Source: Prolixibacteraceae bacterium (lineage in GTDB: Bacteria > Bacteroidota > Bacteroidia > Bacteroidales > Prolixibacteraceae). Taken from it: a stretch of DNA of 7,822 nucleotides. A program made the position numbers and the translations under genes. Location of the stretch: positions 1 to 7,822 of the forward strand of contig JAGYOI010000049.1 of the NCBI GenBank assembly GCA_018399395.1, written 5' to 3'. Position 1 is the stretch's first letter; each line of letters begins with the position of its first letter. This document shows, in pieces, positions 1-5,616 of the stretch. The notes under the pieces were generated by a model. It searched no databases. It had not been told where the DNA came from and saw only the letters and a list, made by a program, of their open reading frames with translations.

Positions 1-372
1 TTCCTTTACCCGACTTTTCACCCGCTCAATAGCCAAATCGGTTGAATTCAACCAAAAATACAATAAGGTTACATGGTACCCTTCGTCGCGGGCTTTTTGA
101 ACCAGGTTTACATAGCTACGGGGCGACAAGGTGGTTTCAAATGCAAAATCTGTTTTCTGGTCAATCAATTTATGCATTTTCTGCAACATTAAACGCCCGG
201 CTGCTATCGCTGCCTTATCAGGATTGAATGGTGAAAGGCCTTTTGCAATTTCATCAACATTTACAAACTCCTCACACTTTAGCATTTCGGGTAAAACGGT
301 GTACGAAGCTGTTGTTTTACCGGCACCATTGCATCCTGATATGATATATAGATTTGTGCTCAATTTTTTCAA
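1..372 (-). CDS. Zeta-toxin-like P-loop kinase (3' end outside window)
   Basis: Reading the minus strand from 372 gives 124 residues with no stop before the window edge, so the C-terminal part is missing. The N-terminus has the fold-defining pattern of zeta/PezT-type kinases. A Walker A loop lies at residues 13-20 (GCNGAGKT). It is followed by VNVDEIAKGLSPFNP (37-51), where the Asp-Glu pair matches the catalytic Asp region, and by FETTL (78-82), then by a helix ending in ERVKSRV. Known zeta toxins phosphorylate UDP-N-acetylglucosamine; whether this chromosomal relative does so is inference. An in-frame stop lies about 11 codons upstream of 372 and there is no ATG or GTG before the Walker A loop, so the start must be TTG, either at 372 (MKKLSTNLYIISG) or at 363. 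The gene follows the thioredoxin stop by 8 bp, suggesting cotranscription. No epsilon-like antitoxin is visible upstream; one could lie past base 1. Confidence 0.85.
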   Translation of the reverse strand, partial: MKKLSTNLYIISGCNGAGKTTASYTVLPEMLKCEEFVNVDEIAKGLSPFNPDKAAIAAGRLMLQKMHKLIDQKTDFAFETTLSPRSYVNLVQKARDEGYHVTLLYFWLNSTDLAIERVKSRVKE

Positions 373-380
373 TTTTTTAT

Positions 381-710
381 TTAATCTTCGTACAAGTTTA
401 CAATTTTATCCATTTTTTTGGTCAATTCGTCAAGGCTGATATTACGGGCTTCGCGAATATAATCACGTCCTTCAACAAAAAACATTACCACAGGTATTGA
501 AAACACGCTATATTTTGCTGTAATATACGGAGCCTTCTCCGATTTAATTTCGATGTATTTCACTGAAGGAAATTGTTGCTCGACAAGCATTTCAACTTTT
601 GGCCGCAAAGTATTGCAAACACTGCAATTTTCTCCTGAAAAATACGCCAGTACTAATGGATGATCAGCCAAAATTTTATCAAATTGATCGGGATGGGTCA
701 GTAATTCCAT
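381..710 (-). CDS. Thioredoxin-family protein with CSVC active site
   Basis: A 109-residue protein, the size of a single thioredoxin domain, with no signal peptide, so probably cytoplasmic. The strand before the active site reads LVLAYFSGENCSVC, placing the redox cysteines at 29 and 32, and the cis-proline follows in SIPVVMFF (Pro73). These are the three landmarks of the fold. The active site is unusual: the canonical Trp before CGPC is replaced by Asn, and the two intervening residues are Ser-Val, which should change the redox potential and partner choice. It probably acts as a disulfide reductase or a thiol-based adaptor, but the substrate cannot be read from the sequence. It lies 9 bp downstream of the DUF721 gene and 8 bp upstream of the zeta-like kinase, in the recF operon. 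Confidence 0.9.
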   Translation of the reverse strand: MELLTHPDQFDKILADHPLVLAYFSGENCSVCNTLRPKVEMLVEQQFPSVKYIEIKSEKAPYITAKYSVFSIPVVMFFVEGRDYIREARNISLDELTKKMDKIVNLYED

Positions 711-720
711 AATAAAAATT

Positions 721-1011
721 TTACTTGAAAATTATATTGTGAATAACAACACCACCAACACTTTCGTTCAATGAAGCCAGAATACGGGAGCGCATCATAA
801 ACAATTCGTGCCGGATTACAGGTGATTCGATATGTACAAAAAGGGTTTTATTGCGCACATATATTGAAGATGTAGACCGGGCAACCCCGGGTCCTAAAAT
901 AGCCTCCCAGTTGCTTATCAAACGTGTTTCTTTCAGCTTCCTGTCGTAAGCCGACTCGTTAACCACCTGTTTCAATATATCGCTTATTTTTTGTGTTTCG
1001 CGCCTTCTCAT
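721..1011 (-). CDS. DUF721 (DciA-like) protein
   Basis: A 96-residue protein with the DUF721 pattern: an N-terminal basic segment (MRRRETQKISDILKQVV), a central Trp in SNWEAILGPGVARSTSS (residues 33-49), a beta strand KTLFVHIESPVIRHEL and a C-terminal LNESVGGVVIHNIIF. DUF721 proteins are related to DciA, the replicative-helicase operator of bacteria that lack DnaC/DnaI. A role in loading or regulating DnaB is therefore plausible but is inference here. The start codon overlaps the recF stop as ATGA (1008-1011), which is typical of translational coupling. The recF/DUF721 pairing is common in Bacteroidota and supports a DNA-metabolism role. The short length means that essentially only the DUF721 core is present. 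Confidence 0.88.
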   Translation of the reverse strand: MRRRETQKISDILKQVVNESAYDRKLKETRLISNWEAILGPGVARSTSSIYVRNKTLFVHIESPVIRHELFMMRSRILASLNESVGGVVIHNIIFK

Positions 1012-2108
1012 TTTTTCACCTCTCCGTTCTCTACCCTGAAAATATGATAATCGGAACCAACTTTTTCTACAATATGTTCAAGATGTTCACGATTTGTATC
1101 CGTCATAAAAATTTGTCCAAATTTATCATCAGTAACCAGTTGTACAATTTTTTCAACCCTGTTCGTATCCAATTTATCAAATACATCATCCAAAAGCAAT
1201 ATTGGTTTTATCCCGCTGGCATTTTTCAAATATTCAAACTGCGCTAATTTTAAAGCCACCAAATAAGTTTTGGTCTGCCCCTGTGAACCAACCTTTTTCA
1301 TAGGATAGTCACCAAGGTTTAACAGCAAATCATCGCGGTGGATACCAATTGAAGTATGTTGTATCAGCCTGTCTTTTTTCCTGTTTTTCTCCAGTTCTTC
1401 ATCTAAATTCGAGTCGGAAAGTGTTGATTGATATTCAAGCACTACTTTTTCCTGCCCCCCCGAAATGTATTGATAAAACTCCTGAAAAACTTCAATAATA
1501 GCCTCAACAAACCCCTTTCGCTTTTTATGAATAAAATTACCATACTCACAAAGTTGCACATCGTAGATTGACAAAGTATCTTCATCGAACCGGTTTTCAT
1601 CAGCAAATTTTTTTAACAGGTTATTCCGCTGTTGCAAAACCCGGTTGTAGCGCAACAGTGCATTCAAATACCCTGTATCGAATTGTGATATTACACCATC
1701 TAAAAATTTTCGGCGTTCATCACTACCCCCAATTATCAGTGATGTATCGGAAGGGGAAACCATAACCAGCGGGTATAAACCAATATGGTCGCTAAACCGC
1801 TTATAGGCTTTTTTATTTCGTTTAACCTGTTTTTTTTGGTTGAGCTTATACCCTACAGCCACATGGTCACTTTCATTGTTGTTATGATAGGTTCCCTTCA
1901 AACCAAACATTTCACAACCATAACGCACATTTAACGTATCAACAGCATTGAAAAAACTTTTCGTAAATGACAAATAGTATATTGAATCTAAAATATTTGT
2001 TTTTCCGGCACCATTATCGCCCAAAAAACAATTGAGTTTTGAACTGAACTCAATTTCAGCCGATTCAATGTTTTTATAATCCAATACAGACAATGATTGC
2101 AGATACAT
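1008..2108 (-). CDS. recF: DNA replication and repair protein RecF
   Basis: A 366-residue SMC/ABC-type ATPase. The start is set at the ATG at 2108 (MYLQSLSVLDYKN), which matches the usual RecF N-terminus; a GTG 36 bases upstream would add an unlikely 12-residue extension. Walker A is at residues 30-37 (GDNGAGKT). The ABC signature region GSQGQTKTYLVALKLAQ starts at 274, and Walker B ILLLDD ends in Asp307-Asp308, followed by the D-loop-like VFDKLD. Length and motif order are normal for RecF. The protein binds single-strand gaps with RecO/RecR and helps load RecA in the RecFOR pathway. It is the first gene of a minus-strand run with the DUF721, thioredoxin and zeta-like genes. The upstream region is shared with a divergent hemerythrin gene; no convincing recF -7 element was found there. 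Confidence 0.97.
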   Translation of the reverse strand: MYLQSLSVLDYKNIESAEIEFSSKLNCFLGDNGAGKTNILDSIYYLSFTKSFFNAVDTLNVRYGCEMFGLKGTYHNNNESDHVAVGYKLNQKKQVKRNKKAYKRFSDHIGLYPLVMVSPSDTSLIIGGSDERRKFLDGVISQFDTGYLNALLRYNRVLQQRNNLLKKFADENRFDEDTLSIYDVQLCEYGNFIHKKRKGFVEAIIEVFQEFYQYISGGQEKVVLEYQSTLSDSNLDEELEKNRKKDRLIQHTSIGIHRDDLLLNLGDYPMKKVGSQGQTKTYLVALKLAQFEYLKNASGIKPILLLDDVFDKLDTNRVEKIVQLVTDDKFGQIFMTDTNREHLEHIVEKVGSDYHIFRVENGEVKK

Positions 2109-2128
2109 ATCTCGAATTTTTAGCAAAA

Positions 2129-2180
2129 TTGGCAAAAAAATCACAATAATGATGTAATTTGGTAAAAATCACAAAATATT
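2129..2180. repeat. Two imperfect 22-bp direct repeats, candidate operator
   Basis: Copy 1 spans 2129-2150 and copy 2 spans 2159-2180. Both begin TTGG(C/T)AAAAA, contain ATCACAA and end in an A/T run; they differ by a short A-tract indel and a few substitutions. The 30-bp period is close to three helical turns, so a protein bound at both would sit on the same face. They lie between recF and the divergent hemerythrin gene, upstream of its -7 element. The repeat itself is seen directly; a regulatory role is inferred. Confidence 0.5.
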
Positions 2181-2198
2181 ATGACCCCTCGTTACATA

Positions 2199-2217
2199 TT
2201 TCAAACTATTTTTGAAA
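2199..2217. promoter_or_regulatory. 7-5-7 inverted repeat overlapping the promoter, candidate operator
   Basis: TTTCAAA (2199-2205), a 5-bp spacer and TTTGAAA (2211-2217) form a perfect inverted repeat of 19 bp. It completely covers the candidate -7 element of the hemerythrin/LuxR unit, the position expected of a repressor site. It could equally be chance in AT-rich DNA or a weak hairpin near the transcription start. Confidence 0.45.
2207..2214 (+). promoter_or_regulatory. Candidate Bacteroidota -7 element for the hemerythrin gene
   Basis: TATTTTTG is a perfect match to TAnnTTTG, the -7 element used by the Bacteroidota primary sigma factor, and it lies 21 bp upstream of the ATG at 2236. No clear TTTG -33 element is present at the usual distance, so the promoter may be weak or activator-dependent. 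Confidence 0.45.
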
Positions 2218-2235
2218 CGAAAAATTAATATCATA

Positions 2236-2979
2236 ATGAAGCATTTACCAATATATGCCCATATGAAGCTGGCCGATGCCATTCACCTCAACTACCTGTT
2301 GTTACCAATTATTGGACGTTTTGGTATTGAACTTGGATTTGGCAATAAGACCATTAAAGAGGTTTGTGAAGAAAAGGAAATCAATCTTTCATTCTTCCTG
2401 GAGATTGTAAACAGCTATCACAACAAAGATTATTTTGCATCTGAAGAGCTACAAAACTATCCGTTAACACTTGTTGTCGAATATCTAATTAACACACACA
2501 ATTATTACATTGATGTAAAGATACCGGAACTCGAAGAAATGCTCAATAGCTTTCTGGAAAACAGCAGTATTGAAAACAAATCGAACAACAAGCTGATTAC
2601 AAATTTCTTTGAAGAATATAAAAATGAGCTAATTAATCATTTAAAACAAGAAGAAACTTCGTTGTTCCCTTATACATTTGAGCTCGATGAAGCCAACAAA
2701 ACTAAAATTGTGCCCTCATCTACGATTGAAAAAATAAGCGAAAAATTAGTTGAGAAAGAACACGATGATCATAATGACCTGGAAGAAAAGCTGTTTGATT
2801 TAAAAAACCTTATCATTAAATTCCTGCCACCGGTAAAACGAAAAGACATCCTTGAAAAGTTATTAATTGAATTATTCAGGCTTGAAGAAGACCTTGAAGA
2901 TCACTCCCGCATTGAGGAACAAGTTTTAATACCAAGAATTATTCAGATAGAGAAAAAAATAATTGCACAAAGTGTATAA
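2236..2979 (+). CDS. Hemerythrin-domain protein, RIC/YtfE-like
   Basis: A 247-residue protein without signal peptide or membrane segments. The start is the ATG at 2236 (MKHLPIYAHMKLADAIHLNYLLLP); an in-frame TTG at 2212 would overlap the -7 element. The C-terminal two thirds is a four-helix hemerythrin-like domain. Candidate di-iron ligands are His88, His135/Glu139 (HLKQE), His176 or His179 (KEHDDH) and His223/Glu227 (HSRIE). Their spacing resembles the H-HxxxE-H-HxxxE set of the iron-centre repair protein YtfE/ScdA. The N-terminal region aligns by eye with the ScdA_N module, RFGIELGFGNKTIKEVC at 28-44, but the Cys-Cys pair of that module is replaced by Gly-Phe; only Cys44 remains. Candidate roles are sensing or handling of NO, oxygen or iron, or repair of Fe-S centres; none is shown. 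The stop codon overlaps the downstream LuxR-type gene, which suggests the two proteins work together. Confidence 0.88.
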   Translation: MKHLPIYAHMKLADAIHLNYLLLPIIGRFGIELGFGNKTIKEVCEEKEINLSFFLEIVNSYHNKDYFASEELQNYPLTLVVEYLINTHNYYIDVKIPELEEMLNSFLENSSIENKSNNKLITNFFEEYKNELINHLKQEETSLFPYTFELDEANKTKIVPSSTIEKISEKLVEKEHDDHNDLEEKLFDLKNLIIKFLPPVKRKDILEKLLIELFRLEEDLEDHSRIEEQVLIPRIIQIEKKIIAQSV

Positions 2980-3562
2980 AAATAACCATAAAATAGAAGT
3001 CACCCTGGCCATCGAACAGTATTTGTTACGTTCGGGCATTCAGTTTATTATACGACAATTAGGCCTTGATGCAAACTTCCACTACATAACTGACATTGAA
3101 GAACTCAACAAAGGGACAAATGACGATTTTCTTATTCTTCATCATAAGATCATTCAAAAACCGAAAGCAATAAACCTGAAAAAGATAGAAGAATTCTACA
3201 GGGGAAAGATATTACTCATTGGTAACGAAACTATGCATGCAGAATTATTCGACAATGTAATCTACCCTTCGGACAAAGAGCTTGACATCATCCAAAAAAT
3301 TGAACAATTTTTCTCAGGGATTAAAGACAAAGAAACGGGAGAAAAAAATGAAGGAATAAGCACCCGGGAGATCGATATATTGAAACATGTGGCCCTGGGT
3401 TATTCAAACAAAGAAATTGCCGATAAGCTATTTATCAGCATCAACACAGTAATTACACACCGGAAAAACCTCACTGAAAAATTAGGTATAAAAACTATTT
3501 CAGGACTTACAGTTTATGCCCTGATGAACAATTTGATTGATGCAGGTGATGTAAAACCATAA
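2963..3562 (+). CDS. LuxR-type HTH regulator with degenerate receiver-like N-terminus
   Basis: A 199-residue protein. Residues 131-193 form a classical LuxR/GerE DNA-binding domain: STREIDILKHVALGYSNKEIADKL, then SINTVITHRKNLTEKLGI with the recognition helix. The first 120 residues have the size and alternating strand/helix character of a receiver domain. The strand that should end in the phospho-acceptor Asp reads FLILHHK, with His where Asp is expected, so phosphorylation-independent control is likely. The start is uncertain: TTG at 2963 or GTG at 2972, both inside the end of the hemerythrin gene, so the genes overlap by 8-17 bp and are probably translationally coupled. The simplest inference is that this regulator responds to a signal handled by the hemerythrin protein. 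The target genes are unknown; its own upstream region carries palindromic and direct repeats. Confidence 0.88.
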   Translation: MHKVYKNNHKIEVTLAIEQYLLRSGIQFIIRQLGLDANFHYITDIEELNKGTNDDFLILHHKIIQKPKAINLKKIEEFYRGKILLIGNETMHAELFDNVIYPSDKELDIIQKIEQFFSGIKDKETGEKNEGISTREIDILKHVALGYSNKEIADKLFISINTVITHRKNLTEKLGIKTISGLTVYALMNNLIDAGDVKP

Positions 3563-3566
3563 AATC

Positions 3567-3606
3567 AGGGCTGTTTCTTAAACTCAAAACAACCCTAATT
3601 CTTTTT
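3567..3606 (+). terminator. Intrinsic terminator between convergent genes
   Basis: The arms AGGGCTGTTT (3567-3576) and AAACAACCCT (3587-3596) form a 10-bp stem with one C-A mismatch in plus-strand RNA, followed by a T-rich tract ending in TTTTT near 3606. In minus-strand RNA the mismatch becomes a U-G wobble, and the stem is followed by GATTTTA, so the element may work in both directions. It ends the hemerythrin/LuxR unit and possibly also the S41 gene, whose stop begins at 3607. Confidence 0.75.
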
Positions 3607-5020
3607 ATCTTTCAGGTGTTCTCAAATTACGCCCTCTTATAACTAAATCATTCAACAAGCTAAACCTTTCGTCTTCAAGCCTTTCAAAACCCGGATGAAC
3701 AGCTTTCGACTTTAATGAAGCAGTTGTTACCTGGCCACTGATTAACTCAAATGCTTTGGCCAGCATTGGATCAGCCGGATCACCAAATGGAACAGCATTT
3801 AACAGATCATCTTCAACCATATAATCAGGTGATATACCCTCACCAAAATCGGTATAACCATCAGCATTGGAATACTTAAAACATACCGGCAATAACCCCC
3901 AATTATGAATCTTTCCATCGTTGAAATCGTCAAGAACAAACATTCCGGTATATTTTCCTGCAGTATTAGTACCAATAAGGGTTGTAGTCATGTAAGGCTG
4001 TAAGCCGGCCATAACAACCTCACTTGCTGATGCTGTAGAAGATGTAACCATAAAATGTACTTCATCCAGTTCAAGGTTAACAAGTCCTTGTTTAAATCGG
4101 GCAACTGAATTTTCCGGATCATTACTGAACTCCCTTGTTAACAATCTATTATACACATAACGAACCATTATCTTTTCATCGTCTGCATCTGTTTTAGGCG
4201 CAAGAATTGACCCCAGATGTAAAGCAGCATCCATATCACCGCCCCGGTTGTATCGTAAATCAACTACCAGTTCTGTTACGCCTTCATCTTTAAATCCCTG
4301 GAAAACTTCGCTCAGCTTATTGAGATAATGTTCCTGATTGCCGGCTACAAAACCGGTATAAACAAGATAACCGGTTTTTATTCCTTCTAAATCGTACACA
4401 TTATGATACACCATAGGATTTGCATCTATTACTTCGGCATTTAACGAAATTGATTCTCCGGTCATCATTAATGAACTTCCACTCAACGATGCCAATTGAA
4501 CAGAATAGCTGTCGCCTGAATACAGATCATAATAATTATTAGGGGTAAGTTCAACTTCATCAATCTGGAGTATTATATCTCCCCGTTTTAAACCTGCCTC
4601 TTCTGCAGGCGAACCAGGGTAAACATATTGCACAACAATCATAACATTCTTTGAATCATTATAAAGCCAGAATTGGGGAGAATATCCCATACTTGTTGGC
4701 GTTCCTTCAAACTCAGCATTGTACGCTTCAAAATCATCAACTATGTACGACCATCTGTCTTCTTCAACCAGCAAACTATTGAAAAATATTTCAGGGTCAC
4801 CAGTGCCTGCTCCTAATGATGATGGCAATTGATCTTCCCATAAATAATATGTTCCCATGGCATCAACTATCCATTGGTTGATAACTTTATTCTCTTTCTC
4901 TTTTTCTGTCAGTTCTTTAGGTTGAGGATCAGGTTTAATAACCTCATCTTCCTTACACGAAAAAATTAAGAACAACGAAAGTATCAGTAATACTAATCTT
5001 CTTAAAGGTATTGTTTCCAT
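3605..5020 (-). CDS. S41-family (C-terminal processing) peptidase, lipoprotein
   Basis: A 471-residue protein. Residues 1-22 form a lipoprotein signal: RR, a hydrophobic core VLLILSLFLIFS and Cys22 as the lipidated residue, so it is probably anchored in a membrane facing the periplasm or the outside. An N-terminal helical segment (about 40-95) is followed by a PDZ domain (about 105-195; YPGSPAEEAGLKRGDIILQIDE) and the S41 catalytic domain. The core of that domain has VVDLRYNRGGD (252-262), TASASE with catalytic Ser331, and TAGK with Lys356. The Ser-Lys spacing of 25 is that of the CtpA/Prc/D1P Ser-Lys dyad. The protease is therefore intact; its substrate is unknown. It is on the same strand as crcB but 120 bp away, so it probably has its own promoter; a weak TAGTTTTT lies in the AT-rich leader. 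A hairpin just past the stop may terminate it. Confidence 0.93.
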   Translation of the reverse strand: METIPLRRLVLLILSLFLIFSCKEDEVIKPDPQPKELTEKEKENKVINQWIVDAMGTYYLWEDQLPSSLGAGTGDPEIFFNSLLVEEDRWSYIVDDFEAYNAEFEGTPTSMGYSPQFWLYNDSKNVMIVVQYVYPGSPAEEAGLKRGDIILQIDEVELTPNNYYDLYSGDSYSVQLASLSGSSLMMTGESISLNAEVIDANPMVYHNVYDLEGIKTGYLVYTGFVAGNQEHYLNKLSEVFQGFKDEGVTELVVDLRYNRGGDMDAALHLGSILAPKTDADDEKIMVRYVYNRLLTREFSNDPENSVARFKQGLVNLELDEVHFMVTSSTASASEVVMAGLQPYMTTTLIGTNTAGKYTGMFVLDDFNDGKIHNWGLLPVCFKYSNADGYTDFGEGISPDYMVEDDLLNAVPFGDPADPMLAKAFELISGQVTTASLKSKAVHPGFERLEDERFSLLNDLVIRGRNLRTPER

Positions 5021-5140
5021 TACATCAATAATTAAAAGATAAAAAACTATATATTTCTATATTTATTTCTGGTTGTATATCGTATAATATCTACATTTTC
5101 AACATAAACCAAACCTCCTTTACCAGATTCATCCAAAATG

Positions 5141-5521
5141 TCACAATATTACACGTATAGCAACAATTCCTGCATATACCATTAATATTCCCAGAATAAC
5201 ACTCCCCAACGTATTCAATAAAAGCATGCCTATGGCCTGATCTTTCAATAAGGTCAGGTTGTTATATGCAAAGGTTGAAAAAGTTGTGAACCCACCACAA
5301 AAACCAACAGTTAAAAATAAACGCCATTCTACCGAAAGTAAATTTCCTTTCTCAGCCAAGGCATATAATATACCAATAATAAAACTGCCTAAAATGTTCA
5401 CGGCAAAAGTGCCCCACGGAAACGATGAGTGCATCACCTTCTCAACAGCTACTTGGCCGAGATATCGCGAAACACTGCCTAAAAATCCACCAGTACCTAC
5501 TATCAATAAAGTTCGCCACAT
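5141..5521 (-). CDS. crcB: Fluoride ion channel CrcB/Fluc
   Basis: A 126-residue, four-helix membrane protein of normal length for the family. Family motifs are present in order: GTGGFLGSVSRY (9-20), WGTFAVNILGSFIIG (36-50) with the pore Asn42, and GFCGGFTTFSTF (73-84). The last supplies the pore phenylalanines and the central break region that binds the structural sodium ion. Predicted helices lie near 4-22, 35-57, 66-88 and 97-121. Fluc proteins form antiparallel dual-topology dimers that let fluoride leak out of the cytoplasm and so relieve toxicity. The gene is divergent from dacB. I looked for a fluoride riboswitch in the leader and saw none. A possible -7 element, TACTTTCG on the minus strand at 5540-5547, lies 18 bp before the start. 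Confidence 0.96.
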   Translation of the reverse strand: MWRTLLIVGTGGFLGSVSRYLGQVAVEKVMHSSFPWGTFAVNILGSFIIGILYALAEKGNLLSVEWRLFLTVGFCGGFTTFSTFAYNNLTLLKDQAIGMLLLNTLGSVILGILMVYAGIVAIRVIL

Positions 5522-5536
5522 AAAATTGAATTAATC

Positions 5537-5560
5537 AAACGAAAGTAATAAAAATCGTTT
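5537..5560. repeat. Inverted repeat in the crcB-dacB divergent region
   Basis: AAACGA (5537-5542) and TCGTTT (5555-5560) are perfect inverted copies separated by 12 bp. They flank the possible crcB -7 element and touch the dacB -33 region, so a shared operator is possible. The arms are short and chance is not excluded. Confidence 0.3.
5540..5547 (-). promoter_or_regulatory. Possible crcB -7 element
   Basis: The minus strand reads TACTTTCG, one mismatch from TAnnTTTG, 18 bp upstream of the crcB ATG. No good -33 TTTG lies at the usual distance, so this is only a weak call. Confidence 0.28.
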
Positions 5561-5591
5561 AAGAACAGTTCACCTCAAAACATTATATTTG
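5558..5591 (+). promoter_or_regulatory. dacB promoter (Bacteroidota type)
   Basis: TATATTTG at 5584-5591 is a perfect TAnnTTTG -7 element in the favoured TATATTTGC context. TTTA at 5558-5561, 22 bp upstream, is a near match to the TTTG -33 element. The expected transcription start near 5598 would give a leader of about 20 bases before the dacB ATG. The region has no Shine-Dalgarno sequence, as is usual in this phylum. Confidence 0.6.
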
Positions 5592-5616
5592 CACAACATT
5601 TTCAAGAAATAATTAA

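Noticed and set aside
42..439. Plus-strand open frames of 61 and 102 codons at the left edge
   Set aside because: They lie opposite the zeta-like kinase, whose minus-strand frame has clear family motifs.
993..1765. Plus-strand frames of 84 and 65 codons inside recF
   Set aside because: They are antisense to a well-supported recF gene and have no recognisable motifs.
2109..2144. Upstream GTG at 2144 as the recF start
   Set aside because: It would add 12 residues not typical of RecF; the ATG at 2108 gives the standard N-terminus.
5522..5616. Fluoride riboswitch upstream of crcB
   Set aside because: The conserved sequence blocks of the crcB RNA motif are not present on the minus strand.
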